From CAYMFD01 sp964389475 (GTDB lineage: Bacteria; Bacteroidota; Bacteroidia; Chitinophagales; Saprospiraceae), in NCBI GenBank assembly GCA_964389475.1, contig CAYMFD010000033.1:1-31802 (forward strand): DNA of 31,802 nt, given 5' to 3'. Both the position numbers and the translations under genes were made by a program. How positions within the stretch are numbered: position 1 is the first letter of the stretch; each line of letters starts with the position of its first letter. The notes beneath the pieces were generated by a model. The model was given only the letters and a program-made list of their open reading frames with translations, searched no databases and was not told the origin of the DNA. Shown here one piece after another: positions 1 to 8,849 of the stretch.

Positions 1-998
1 GCCCAGGCAGACCTCGTCATATCGTCTAGGTCGTATCTCGGCTGCCAGCCCAGGATGTCTCTTGCCTTATCCGTTGATGCATAAACGGCTTCCACATCGC
101 CAGGTCGCCGAGGGGCTAGGACGTAGTTGAGTTTTTGACCACTGGACTTTTCGAATGACTGGATAACCTCTAGGACCGTTGATCCCCTGCCCGTACCTAG
201 GTTAAATACCTCAAAGCGATCCGCCTCCTTGCCACCAACTAGGCGGTCGATGGCTACCACATGGGCCTCAGCGATATCAACTACATGGATGTAATCTCGT
301 ATGGCCGTACCATCACTCGTATCGTAATCACTGCCAAATACGCTGAGCTGATCTCGCAGGCCAGCCGCTGTCTGGGTGATGTAGGGCATGAGGTTATTGG
401 GCACACCTAGGGGCAACTCGCCGATGAGAGCTGACTTGTGGGCACCGATGGGGTTGAAATAGCGCAGGGCTATGGCCTTTGGCTTGCTGCCAGCCTTGAT
501 ATAGTCATGGATAATGGTCTCCCCCATTTGCTTGGTAGCTCCGTAGGGCGACTCGGCGGTCTGCCATGGTGTCGACTCGGTGGCGGGTAGGGTGTCGGGC
601 TGTCCGTAGACGGTAGCACTAGAGCTGAAGATCAAGCTAGGTATATCGTGGTCCTGCATCTGTGTGAGCACATTGAGGAGGCTATCAAGGTTGTTGCGGT
701 AGTACTCGGTGGGCTTGGCTACACTCTCGCCCACCGCCTTGAGTGCTGCAAAGTGGATCACGCCTACGGCATCGCTATGTCTAGTAAAGCAGTCGGCTGT
801 GGTGGCAGCATCGGCCAGATCTACGATATCTAGGTGTGCCTGCTGCCCTACTATCTTGGCTATCCGCTCGACGACGTCTGCCCTACTATTGCTGAGGTTA
901 TCAACGATGATGGGCTCGTAGCCAGCTTCATAGAGGGCGACTACCGTATGGCTACCTATATATCCTGCACCGCCGGTGACGATTATTTTTTTGCTCAT
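1..998 (-). CDS. galE: UDP-glucose 4-epimerase, C-terminal end cut by window edge
   Basis: Cytosolic NAD-dependent SDR enzyme that interconverts UDP-glucose and UDP-galactose (Leloir pathway and supply of galactose for surface glycans). I translated the minus strand from the ATG at 998. It opens with MSKKIIVTGGAGYIGSH, the GxxGxxG Rossmann motif at residues 9-15. The family block FSSSATVYG lies near 124-132 and the catalytic YxxxK is Y152/K156 (SPYGATK). ALRYFNPIGAH and an RRPGD motif near the C-terminus are also present. About 332 codons are visible against roughly 340 for the family, so only a handful of residues and the stop are missing. The downstream M1 peptidase gene on the same strand ends at 1033, so galE follows it 34 bp later and may be co-transcribed. 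Identification rests on motifs and is secure. Confidence 0.95.
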   Translation of the reverse strand, partial: MSKKIIVTGGAGYIGSHTVVALYEAGYEPIIVDNLSNSRADVVERIAKIVGQQAHLDIVDLADAATTADCFTRHSDAVGVIHFAALKAVGESVAKPTEYYRNNLDSLLNVLTQMQDHDIPSLIFSSSATVYGQPDTLPATESTPWQTAESPYGATKQMGETIIHDYIKAGSKPKAIALRYFNPIGAHKSALIGELPLGVPNNLMPYITQTAAGLRDQLSVFGSDYDTSDGTAIRDYIHVVDIAEAHVVAIDRLVGGKEADRFEVFNLGTGRGSTVLEVIQSFEKSSGQKLNYVLAPRRPGDVEAVYASTDKARDILGWQPRYDLDDMTRSAW

Positions 999-1032
999 GC
1001 CTTGTCTTTCTCGATGGTAGTTAATGATAACG

Positions 1033-3435
1033 TTAGAAGTTGGCCATAGCCCGCTTCATGCCTTGGTTGGTCTCATTGGCAATGGCTGATTTTATCAGGC
1101 CCTCTATCTGGGTGATATAGTTGCTGGCTGCTTCTTCCTCTCCTGCTGCCTCACTTATGGGTCTGATGTGGTCTCGTATTTTGGCTAGCGACTCTACAGC
1201 AGCATAGCGGACGTAGAGTTGATCACTACCTACCAGAGGCTCCAAAAACTTGACAGCTTGCATCACGGTCTCCGCATCTTGCTGAGTGACCAGGTCGGTG
1301 TAGCTAGCATACAGCGGATAGCCCTCGTAGATACTGGTACCCTTGATCATCGATTCGAGGTCATCTATGTAGTCGGCATCGCCAGTAGCGCCATAGACCT
1401 GACCTACCGTTGTAGCCATGATCTTGCGGTCCGCTGCGGCCATGGCCTTGACGGTCGCTAGGGCTTTGTTATTATCGTCTTCTGATATCAGCATAAGCGC
1501 CTCCTCTAGTGGCGGATAGGCCTGTTCTTTGTCTATGACTTTCTGGGCGAGAGCGGTTATCTGGTCGTAGTCAGCCTCACCTAGTTGGCTGAGTGCAGCA
1601 GCTCGTACATAGCTATGCGGATCGTCCGTCACCATCTTGGCGAGGGTCGCTACATTGCTTTTATCATTGAGGTCTAGTGCTTCGAGGCCCATCATCCGGT
1701 ATGTCTCGAAGTCATCTTGGACCAGCATATCAGCTAGGTCGTAGTAGGGGGCTGTACCCTCGATGGCCTGGTAGGCGGTCGTACGATAGGTGTAGTTGTC
1801 ATCGTACTTGACCTGACTAGCATACTCGTCTGTGGTCTTCTCGGGCTCGTTGATCTCCGCTAGTACGGTGTAGTCATCATCGACAGTAGCAAAGGCGACA
1901 GGATAGTCTACTCGTAGTAGAAACAGTTGGTCGCGCTGTGTCATCTCTACCTCGTAGATGTGCTTGGTCCCGTCTTCTTCATACAGTGCGAGATCTAGTG
2001 GCAGTCTGAAAACTGGTAAGACGGTCTCCTCGTCTTGAGTCTGAGAGACGACCACGCTGTAGTAACCGAGGTCTTCATTAGCACCATAGCTGACGTCTAG
2101 CACAGGGTGGCCCTGCGTGAGATACCACTGGTCAAAAAACCACTGGAGGTCCATACCCGTCACATCCTCAAAGGCCAGTCGCAACTCATCGACCTCTACA
2201 GCGGTGTATGCATTGTCGACGAGGTACTTGTTGAGCGACGCAAAGAAGGCCTCATCGCCGATATAATCGCGTAGCATATGCAGGACGAGACCACCCTTGT
2301 TATAAGAGTGAGCATCGAACATATCCTCCTTGTCATCATAGCTGTAGTGGATGAGTGGGTGCATACCCTGCATGGCGGCACTGGAGAAGTAGTTGTCTCG
2401 CTCATTGTGGCGGTGCTCTTCTGCGTGATCTTGCCCGTACTTGTGCTCTAGCCATAGATACTCACTGTAGTTGGCAAAGCCTTCATTGAGGGTAAGNNNN
2501 NNNNNNNNNNNNNNNNNNNNNNNNNNNNNNNNNNNNNNNNNNNNNNNNNNNNNNNNNNNNNNNNNNNNNNNNNNNNNNNNNNNNNNNNNNNNNNNNGGTT
2601 CGTAATCATGCTCTACGTAGTAGTCGACGGGCTTGTCTTTCCAGGTTTCTGACACAACGGCGAAGTCACCGACTGCTACCATAAATAAGTAGGGAGCATG
2701 TGGCTCACTCATAACCCAACGATCCGTACGGGTGCCGTTGTTGTTTACAACAGAGCTGGTCATGATACCATTGGACAAGGTCACGTAAGAGGTATCAACG
2801 ATAAGCATCATATCTTGGGTACAGCGCTGGTTAGGCTTATCTATAGTGGGAAACCAACGGCTGTTATGCTCCGTCTCGCCTTGCGTCCATATCTGCGAGG
2901 GCTTATCGGGGTCCGTGTCTAGCGGATCGATAAAGAAGAGGCCTTTGTTGGACGTAATAGCACCAGAGCCGCCTAGCTCATTAGCATTAGGAAAAGCCGA
3001 GTAATTGATGATCGTCGTAATCGTCTGACCCTTCTTATACGTCTTACCTAGGGCAATGCTGAGTTTACTACCATCGTATGTATAGTCTAGTGTATCCTTG
3101 ACATTCATACTCGTAACACTATATATATCAAAGCCGACAGCATCTAGTATGACGGAGTCTTGCGGGTAGAATACGGGCTTCATCTGTACGATGGCCTCAC
3201 CGTGTACAGCCTGGTCGTCCCAGTCAAATAGCAGTTTGAGTTGTGTGTGGTGGAGGTCTACCTTCTTGGTAGCTGCAGCTCTATAGACGGGTACGCGTAG
3301 TGTACCACCAGTGTCTGGAGTGACAGTCAGGGTGTCAAGCATCCGCTCATCAATCGAGGCAGTCGCCATTTTTGACGTCCGGCAACTAGCCATCAGGATA
3401 CTGATTAATGCAACAGCACAAGTGAGTCTCATCAT
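1033..3435 (-). CDS. M1-family zinc aminopeptidase lipoprotein with HEAT-like C-terminus; catalytic core missing in gap
   Basis: Exported aminopeptidase of the gluzincin M1 family, which removes N-terminal residues from peptides. The start MMRLTCAVALISILMASC looks like a lipoprotein signal (Cys at the end of LMASC), so it is probably membrane-anchored. Residues about 45-270 match the M1 N-terminal beta domain. Next comes a 100-N gap, then LTLNEGFANYSEYLW, which carries the third zinc ligand (the Glu after HExxH). The HExxH itself and the GAMEN substrate-binding block are not in the sequence and must lie in the gap. In M1 proteins these span on the order of 100 residues, so the gap is longer than 100 bp. 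The C-terminal part (about 560-790) has alanine-rich helical HEAT-like repeats. An adjacent second ATG at 3432 is equally possible as the start. A TATTTTTG element (3465-3472, minus) may be its -7 box. Confidence 0.88.
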   Translation of the reverse strand: MMRLTCAVALISILMASCRTSKMATASIDERMLDTLTVTPDTGGTLRVPVYRAAATKKVDLHHTQLKLLFDWDDQAVHGEAIVQMKPVFYPQDSVILDAVGFDIYSVTSMNVKDTLDYTYDGSKLSIALGKTYKKGQTITTIINYSAFPNANELGGSGAITSNKGLFFIDPLDTDPDKPSQIWTQGETEHNSRWFPTIDKPNQRCTQDMMLIVDTSYVTLSNGIMTSSVVNNNGTRTDRWVMSEPHAPYLFMVAVGDFAVVSETWKDKPVDYYVEHDYEXXXXXXXXXXXXXXXXXXXXXXXXXXXXXXXXXXLTLNEGFANYSEYLWLEHKYGQDHAEEHRHNERDNYFSSAAMQGMHPLIHYSYDDKEDMFDAHSYNKGGLVLHMLRDYIGDEAFFASLNKYLVDNAYTAVEVDELRLAFEDVTGMDLQWFFDQWYLTQGHPVLDVSYGANEDLGYYSVVVSQTQDEETVLPVFRLPLDLALYEEDGTKHIYEVEMTQRDQLFLLRVDYPVAFATVDDDYTVLAEINEPEKTTDEYASQVKYDDNYTYRTTAYQAIEGTAPYYDLADMLVQDDFETYRMMGLEALDLNDKSNVATLAKMVTDDPHSYVRAAALSQLGEADYDQITALAQKVIDKEQAYPPLEEALMLISEDDNNKALATVKAMAAADRKIMATTVGQVYGATGDADYIDDLESMIKGTSIYEGYPLYASYTDLVTQQDAETVMQAVKFLEPLVGSDQLYVRYAAVESLAKIRDHIRPISEAAGEEEAASNYITQIEGLIKSAIANETNQGMKRAMANF
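2497..2596. other. Assembly gap (100 N), real missing sequence
   Basis: Exactly 100 N inside the M1 aminopeptidase gene. Unlike the other two gaps in this window, the two flanks share no repeated sequence. The reading frame happens to stay open through 34 unknown residues, but the catalytic HExxH and GAMEN region is absent, so the run is a placeholder of arbitrary size. Confidence 0.95.
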
Positions 3436-3570
3436 GATAAATAGGCGTTTATATATTCAAAGGACAAAAATACATTTAATCTTTACTGGAGATCCGCAAT
3501 CTGTATACCACACGTGTATGGGTAAATTGCTATCATTCTAAGTGTAGATAAATTGACATTATCTAGTTGT

Positions 3571-3909
3571 CTACTTAGCTGCTAGCAGTTCTTGCACTTG
3601 GTCCTTAAGGGTTGGAATATACTTATGAAGAATAACCCAAACGATAGCATCATCGAGGTTGTCGTAGGCGTGAATAAGTCTATTTCTGAAGTCTACTATT
3701 TTACGGCCTTGGCTTAGTTCGATTTTTCTTTCCTCCTTACTAAACTGGTTTACCGCTTCGCCGATGATACCTAGCTGACGTTCTACAGCACTCTTTGTTT
3801 TAAGGTCTTTTTGATTATCAAAAAAGCTAGTGATGCTTCCAGAAAAAGCTTCGATCAGATCAATGGAATATAAAATATCAACCAAGTACTTTTTCGCTCT
3901 GTCGTTCAT
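3571..3909 (-). CDS. hepT: HepT-like HEPN toxin (DUF86), 112 aa
   Basis: Probable toxin of a MNT/HEPN (MntA-HepT) type VII toxin-antitoxin module; HepT proteins are small all-helical ribonucleases. The diagnostic RX4HXY motif is present: R75, H80 and Y82 in RNRLIHAY. In characterised HepT proteins the Tyr of this motif is the residue that the partner nucleotidyltransferase modifies with AMP. The length is normal for the family. The ATG at 3909 lies inside the 3' end of the upstream mntA-like gene (32-bp overlap), the usual translationally coupled arrangement. No disruption is seen, so the pair looks functional. Toxicity is inferred from family membership only. Confidence 0.87.
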   Translation of the reverse strand: MNDRAKKYLVDILYSIDLIEAFSGSITSFFDNQKDLKTKSAVERQLGIIGEAVNQFSKEERKIELSQGRKIVDFRNRLIHAYDNLDDAIVWVILHKYIPTLKDQVQELLAAK

Positions 3910-4204
3910 AAAGAAGCACCTTTGTATCTGTTATTGCTTTCTGTAGGTATGGGTTTCTCATGGTCGATTGAGTGACTAAGTCTACCTTTCTATCAAATAG
4001 CTGTTCTAGCGCCTCCCATAGAGCTATTAATTGTTGTCCACGCTGCATAGGTGGCATTTCTAACATCTCTACTAAAAAATCTAGGTCACTCGTCTCAGGA
4101 TCAAAATGACCATTGACAATAGAACCAAAGGCAAATATGCGGTGAACACCACAGCTACTACATATATCAATGAGGCGTGCTCGATGCTGATCTATAAGCG
4201 TCAT
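3878..4204 (-). CDS. mntA: MntA-like minimal nucleotidyltransferase antitoxin, 108 aa
   Basis: Small DNA polymerase beta-superfamily nucleotidyltransferase, predicted antitoxin to the overlapping HepT-like protein. In studied pairs MntA inactivates HepT by transferring AMP to its RX4HXY tyrosine. Visible active-site features are the GS pair (G27, S28 in FAFGSIVNG), metal-binding D40 and D42 (SDLDFLVE), and a third acidic residue D75 in FDRKVDLVT. The GS-to-DxD spacing is 11 residues, one more than the textbook motif, which is common in this family. The gene is transcribed leftwards, first in a two-gene operon, and diverges from the amidohydrolase gene starting at 4322. A long inverted repeat sits directly upstream of its ATG. 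Confidence 0.87.
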   Translation of the reverse strand: MTLIDQHRARLIDICSSCGVHRIFAFGSIVNGHFDPETSDLDFLVEMLEMPPMQRGQQLIALWEALEQLFDRKVDLVTQSTMRNPYLQKAITDTKVLLYERQSEKVLG

Positions 4205-4206
4205 CT

Positions 4207-4265
4207 GTCACTTCTAATTTTACTGGCAAGTTACGGTTTTTACATCTGTCATGAATAGAAGTGAC
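4207..4265. promoter_or_regulatory. Inverted and direct repeats in the mntA / amidohydrolase divergent promoter region
   Basis: GTCACTTCTA (4207-4216) is repeated in perfect inverted form as TAGAAGTGAC (4256-4265), with 39 bp between the arms. A direct repeat CATCTGTCA occurs at 4202-4210 and 4243-4251, the first copy overlapping the mntA start codon. The arrangement fits an operator for autoregulation of the toxin-antitoxin operon. That role is inferred from position only; a hairpin with a 39-nt loop is less likely. Confidence 0.45.
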
Positions 4266-4321
4266 TTCTTCGTCATAGTAATATTTTAAAGTAACGATCG
4301 GTGCTTTACTACCTTAGTGAA

Positions 4322-6019
4322 ATGATTCGTACACTATACCTAATGATCCTTGTAGTCATCTGCCTAGGATGTGGCTCACAACTGCAATACGACCTAGTCC
4401 TCTACAATGCGGATATCCATACAGTTGACACAACGCTATCTACGGCAGGGAGTATTGCGATAGTTGATGGTAAGATCGCTGCTCTGTTTGAGGATAGATA
4501 CCCCGTAGACACTATGCTCGCCAAGGATCATATCGACCTGCAAGGCGCCTTCGTCATACCAGGGCTGATCGAGGGACATGGACACTTTAGCGGATTGGGG
4601 TACAGCAAGGTTAACCTCAACCTCCTCGACGTCACTACCTGGCAGGAAGTAGTAGACCGTGTAGCTGATCGAGCAGCCAAACTACCGCCAGGTACATGGA
4701 TAGAAGGCCGAGGATGGCACCAAGATAAACTCACCGACACACCGATAGACAACGTACTCGGCTATCCTAAGCATTACACCTTATCAGAGGTCAGCCCCGA
4801 CCACCCTGCCATACTCACACATGCTAGCGGCCACAGTCTATATGCCAATGCTGCAGCAATGACGGCCAGCAATGTAAGCCCAGAGACAGGGGATCCTGCA
4901 GGAGGCTTGATCGTAAGAGATAATGACGGCATAGCTATAGGTGTATTCGAGGAGCGGGCCATGCAGATCGTCCGGGCTGCACATCGAGCCTACAAGGACA
5001 GCCTGCCCCAGGCAGAGCTAGAGGCGCAGTGGTATGCGGCAATCGATAGTGCCCAGGTCGAGTGCTTACGTAAGGGACTGACGAGTTTTCAAGATGCTGG
5101 CTCAAAGATGATAGAGCTAGACCGCTACCGACAAATGGCACGGCAAGGCAACCTAGATCTACGCCTCTGGGCAATGATACGACATAGCTATGATGAGATG
5201 GATGGCAAGCTCGGCAATTACAAAGTCAGAGATGTAGGCAATCGCTTCTACACCTGCGATGCGATCAAGTCCGAGGTCGATGGTGCCCTAGGTGCCTACG
5301 GTGCCTGGCTGCTAGAGCCCTATGCCGACAAGACAGGCTGGATGGGCCAGAACACAACGGATATATACGAAGTACGGCAGATCGCCGATCTAGCCGTCGA
5401 GCACGATATGCAAATGTGTGTCCATGCCATCGGCGACCGGGCCAATAGGGTCGTTGTCGATATCTACGAGGGTATGATCAAGCAAATGCCTGCTGGTACC
5501 GATCACAGGTGGCGCATAGAGCATGCCCAGCACCTAGACACGACGGATATACCACGATTTGCCAGCAACAATATTATCGCCTCTATGCAGGGTATTCATT
5601 GTACGAGTGATGCCCTATTCGTCGAGCGGCGACTAGGAGAGTCTAGAGCTAAGAATGGCGCCTACGCCTGGCGACGACTCCTCGATGCTGGCATCACCAT
5701 CGCCAATGGTACCGATGCCCCAGTAGAAGACGTGGACCCCCTGCAGAGTATCTACGCTAGCGTGACCCGCAAGCGGACCGATGGTAGCGTGACCTTCTAC
5801 CCAGAGCAGGCCATGACTAGGACAGAGGCGATACATAGTTACACGCTAGGTAATGCCTATGCGGCCAAAGAAGACGACTACAAGGGCAGCCTTACTGTCG
5901 GAAAAGTAGCGGACATCACCGTCCTGGACCACAACCTACTGACCTGCTCTGATGACGATATCTTAAACACATCGGTGCTGTATACCATTGTAGATGGCAA
6001 GATAAAATACCAGCGCTAG
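4322..6019 (+). CDS. Exported amidohydrolase family 3 (YtcJ-like) protein
   Basis: Metal-dependent hydrolase of the amidohydrolase superfamily, YtcJ/amidohydrolase_3 type; the natural substrate of this group is mostly unknown. The chosen start is the ATG at 4322, which gives a signal peptide MIRTLYLMILVVICLGCGS. The Cys suggests a lipoprotein, although the residue at -3 is Cys rather than Leu/Val. A GTG at 4301 in the same frame would add seven residues that do not fit a signal sequence. The typical opening VLYNADIHTVD is followed by the HxH metal site in EGHGHF (about residues 86-88), then GLTSFQDAG, the metal-binding HAIGDRA and RIEHAQ blocks, and the NGTDAPV block with the catalytic Asp. 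The stop overlaps the next gene's GTG by one base (TAGTG), so the two are co-translated. Confidence 0.9.
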   Translation: MIRTLYLMILVVICLGCGSQLQYDLVLYNADIHTVDTTLSTAGSIAIVDGKIAALFEDRYPVDTMLAKDHIDLQGAFVIPGLIEGHGHFSGLGYSKVNLNLLDVTTWQEVVDRVADRAAKLPPGTWIEGRGWHQDKLTDTPIDNVLGYPKHYTLSEVSPDHPAILTHASGHSLYANAAAMTASNVSPETGDPAGGLIVRDNDGIAIGVFEERAMQIVRAAHRAYKDSLPQAELEAQWYAAIDSAQVECLRKGLTSFQDAGSKMIELDRYRQMARQGNLDLRLWAMIRHSYDEMDGKLGNYKVRDVGNRFYTCDAIKSEVDGALGAYGAWLLEPYADKTGWMGQNTTDIYEVRQIADLAVEHDMQMCVHAIGDRANRVVVDIYEGMIKQMPAGTDHRWRIEHAQHLDTTDIPRFASNNIIASMQGIHCTSDALFVERRLGESRAKNGAYAWRRLLDAGITIANGTDAPVEDVDPLQSIYASVTRKRTDGSVTFYPEQAMTRTEAIHSYTLGNAYAAKEDDYKGSLTVGKVADITVLDHNLLTCSDDDILNTSVLYTIVDGKIKYQR

Positions 6020-6486
6020 TGCCACAGCCGATCCATAAAAAAGCCCGACAGCTCCGCCTCCTCGTCAAGTGGATGTGGCTATACCCACCCTACCTAGGCG
6101 CCGGTATAAGCGTCAAGTCTGTCAGTGAGGATGCCACACAATACGTCGTACAGCTCAAGCAGCGCTTTTACAATCGCAATATGTATGGCACCCACTTCGG
6201 CGGCTCGCTCTACAGTATGGTCGATCCATTTTTTGTCTTTGCGGCGGCTGCCTACTTCGGAGATGGATACATCTTGTGGGACAAGGCCGCTACGATTGAC
6301 TACATCACACCAGGCCGTGGTACGGTAACGAGTGCCATCGGTATCGAGACGGATCGCTTAGCGGCAATGAAAACTGAAGTGGACAGCGTAGGAAAGGCCG
6401 TCTTCACGTTTAATACCAGCGTGCGGGACAGTAAAAACGTTGTGGTGGCCGCCGTGAGTAAGACGATTTATATTAGGAAGCAGTAG
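6019..6486 (+). CDS. DUF4442 hotdog-fold thioesterase-like protein, 155 aa
   Basis: Predicted hotdog-fold protein of the DUF4442 group, related to PaaI-type acyl-CoA thioesterases. Biochemical function is unproven. The central helix region MYGTHFGGSLYSMVDP (about 56-71) is the characteristic block; the following strands and ITPGRGTV fit the fold. Translation probably starts at the GTG at 6019, which shares one base with the stop of the amidohydrolase gene. No in-frame ATG lies close enough to give a full N-terminus. The pairing with an exported amidohydrolase does not point to an obvious common pathway. It is the last gene before the 204-bp repeats. Confidence 0.8.
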   Translation: MPQPIHKKARQLRLLVKWMWLYPPYLGAGISVKSVSEDATQYVVQLKQRFYNRNMYGTHFGGSLYSMVDPFFVFAAAAYFGDGYILWDKAATIDYITPGRGTVTSAIGIETDRLAAMKTEVDSVGKAVFTFNTSVRDSKNVVVAAVSKTIYIRKQ

Positions 6487-6500
6487 ATAGAAGAAGAGAG

Positions 6501-6959
6501 ATCGAGACGTTGAGATAGAACGTTAGCCGTCCGTGGGGTTTACCACGACGGTGATATGCGATAATCAGATGTCAGTAGTCAGATAACGGATGTCGGATAC
6601 GTCAGTAACCGAGAGTGTAAGTCAGGTCCGTGATTGCTAAGCTCGTAACCAAGCGTAGAGATTTGGAAGCACCAGTCAGAAGAAAGGAAAACGAGAGAAG
6701 AGACATCGAGACGTTGAGATAAACCGTTAGCCGTCCGTGGGGTTTACCACGACGGTGATATGCGATAATCAGATGTCAGTAGTCAGATAACGGATGTCGG
6801 ATACGTCAGTAACCGAGAGTGTAAGTCAGGTCCGTGATTGCTAAGCTCGTAACCAAGCGTAGAGATTTGGAAGTACCAGTCAGAAGAAGAAAAGCCGAGA
6901 GAAGAGACATCGAGACGTTGAGATAAACCATTAGCCGTCCGTGGGTTTTACCACGACGG
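6501..6959. repeat. Tandem repeat, 204-bp period, two full copies plus a truncated third
   Basis: Copy 1 is 6501-6704, copy 2 is 6705-6908, and a third copy breaks off after about 51 bp at 6959. Each begins ATCGAGACGTTGAGATA. About 150 bp in the middle of copies 1 and 2 look identical; differences cluster at the purine-rich unit ends and in a few bases near the start. Every copy, including the truncated one, carries an imperfect hairpin: CCGTCCGTGG, a 6-nt loop (GGTTTA or GTTTTA), then CCACGACGG. No T-run follows the hairpin on either strand, so it is not a standard intrinsic terminator. No reading frame of note crosses the repeats. It fills the 530-bp gap between the DUF4442 gene and the end of the convergent ABC exporter gene. 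Confidence 0.9.
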
Positions 6960-7016
6960 CGGAAAAGGGAAAACATCCCGACTCACAACAAAAAACGAAT
7001 AACAAACAACCACCTC

Positions 7017-8771
7017 CTACGTATCTATCAACTGCATATCGTACAACCTGCGATAGTGCCCCTCAGTATTACTGAGTAAGGTATCCGGCGGACCGATCTC
7101 TGTGATGCGACCCTTGTCAAGGACCATGACCTGGTCTGCATGACGGATGGTACTAAGGCGGTGAGCGATGATGATACTCGTACGCTTGGTGATGAGTTGC
7201 TCGATGGCATACTGTATGATAGACTCGGTCTCGGTATCTATAGAGCTCGTCGCCTCATCAAGAACCAGAATATCGGGATCATAGACTAGAGCCCGAACAA
7301 AGCTGATGAGCTGTCGCTGGCCGACAGATAGGTTACCACCTCGCTCCGTGACCTTAAAGTCATAGCCGCCGGGCAACTGCATGATGAACTCATGTGCTCC
7401 TATATCCTTGCTAGCCTGGTAGACGACCGCGTGATCAATGGAGGTATCTCGCTGGGTGATATTCTCCATGATGGTACCGTCGAATAGAAAGACATCCTGA
7501 AGGACGACAGATATCCGCTGGCGCAGGTTCTCAAGGGAGTACTTCTTTATATCCGTGCCGTCCAAGGTGATCTGTCCCTGCTGTATCTCGTAAAACCTAC
7601 TGAGAGTATTGATAATCGTACTCTTGCCACTACCTGTGCTACCCACAATGGCGAGTGTCTCCCCTGGCTTGATCTCAAATGATACATCGTGCAAGACATA
7701 GTTTTCGTCATCATAGGCGAAACTCACTTCGTCAAAAGAAACACGACCGTTGACATGGTCAGGCGTAAGGGTGCCATGGTCACTGATCTGGCCGCTATTG
7801 TCTAAGATTTTGAAAACTCGCTCCGCAGCTATGAGGCCCATCTGTAGGGTGTTAAACTGATCGGCAATCATGCGGATAGGCCTAAAGAGCAGGTTGAGAT
7901 AGATGGGAAAAGCAACAAGAGCACCAAAAGTAACCTTGCCATCGAGGTAGCCGTGTGCCCCGAACCATACCATAAGCGCTAGGGCTAGAGCTGAGATGAA
8001 CTCCACCACTGGAAAGAAAACAGCGTAGTAGAAAATACTATCGAGATAGGACTGCGTATATCCACGATTGATGGTTCTAAATGCTTGCTTCTCTTCTGCC
8101 TCGGCATTAAAGATCTGGATGATCTTCATACCCGTGATCCGCTCTTGTAAGAAGGCATTCATACGACTAATCTGCGTACGTACTCGCTGGTAGCTGACCT
8201 TGACTTTTTCTTTAAATATGTAGCTCGCAATCATGATGAGCGGCATCGTACACAGGGCTATCAGTGTGAGGCGCCATGAGTCATGCAACATGATGCCTAG
8301 TACAGCAAATATGGTCAGCGTATCTGCTACGATCGTAATAGCTCCCTCTGTAAATACACGGTTGACAGACTCTACATCATTAATCGTCCTGGTGGTACTA
8401 GTCCCGATCGGCGTCTGGTCAAAGTAGCGCAAGCGCATCGACGTGATATGCTTAAAAACTCGGACACGTAGGTCTTTGATCGTGCTCTGACCCAGCATAG
8501 CACTATAGTAGATAAACAAGTAGCGAAGGATAACCGTCAATATGATGAGACCGACGTAGAAAAGAGCCGTCCTAGTCAGGCCTGCAATATCTCCCTGGAG
8601 GATGTGCTCGTCCACCATGTAGGAGATCAGGCGGGGTCGCATGACACTCACTGGCGCTGATATCACCGCTAGTAGTATACACAGTACGAGGAGGTGCTTG
8701 TAAGGCCTGGTGAGGCCGAGCACCCTACCGAGTATCCTGAGATCTAGATCTTTCGTTTCTTCTTTGGCCAT
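7017..8771 (-). CDS. ABC exporter, fused permease and ATPase (MsbA/LmrA type)
   Basis: Half-size ABC exporter expected to work as a homodimer in the inner membrane; members move lipids, drugs or peptides outward, and the substrate cannot be told from sequence. The ATG at 8771 (MAKEETKDLDL) is preferred over an upstream in-frame codon that would add six residues. A six-helix ABC transmembrane domain occupies roughly residues 25-310, including the type 1 exporter block FDQTPIGTSTTRTINDVE. The nucleotide-binding domain has Walker A GSTGSGKST, Q-loop VLQDVFLF, signature LSVGQRQ, Walker B ILVLDEATSSID and switch His in IIAHRLST. All ATPase residues are intact. It lies downstream of the PorE-like gene, separated by 78 bp. 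Confidence 0.92.
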   Translation of the reverse strand: MAKEETKDLDLRILGRVLGLTRPYKHLLVLCILLAVISAPVSVMRPRLISYMVDEHILQGDIAGLTRTALFYVGLIILTVILRYLFIYYSAMLGQSTIKDLRVRVFKHITSMRLRYFDQTPIGTSTTRTINDVESVNRVFTEGAITIVADTLTIFAVLGIMLHDSWRLTLIALCTMPLIMIASYIFKEKVKVSYQRVRTQISRMNAFLQERITGMKIIQIFNAEAEEKQAFRTINRGYTQSYLDSIFYYAVFFPVVEFISALALALMVWFGAHGYLDGKVTFGALVAFPIYLNLLFRPIRMIADQFNTLQMGLIAAERVFKILDNSGQISDHGTLTPDHVNGRVSFDEVSFAYDDENYVLHDVSFEIKPGETLAIVGSTGSGKSTIINTLSRFYEIQQGQITLDGTDIKKYSLENLRQRISVVLQDVFLFDGTIMENITQRDTSIDHAVVYQASKDIGAHEFIMQLPGGYDFKVTERGGNLSVGQRQLISFVRALVYDPDILVLDEATSSIDTETESIIQYAIEQLITKRTSIIIAHRLSTIRHADQVMVLDKGRITEIGPPDTLLSNTEGHYRRLYDMQLIDT

Positions 8772-8849
8772 AGTACGTCTGCGACACAAAGTAACGATAT
8801 ACTTCAGCTATGGTTGTATCGACGTCGTGCTTCTGGTCGATGGTCTCGC

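Noticed and set aside
3511..3516. CACGTG core as a further parS site
   Set aside because: The flanks do not match GTTt/aAAC. The same holds for CACGTG at 22288-22293 and 30568-30573.
6487..7016. CRISPR array or rRNA/tRNA in the repeat region
   Set aside because: The period is 204 bp with no spacer-repeat alternation, and no tRNA arm or rRNA sequence is recognisable.
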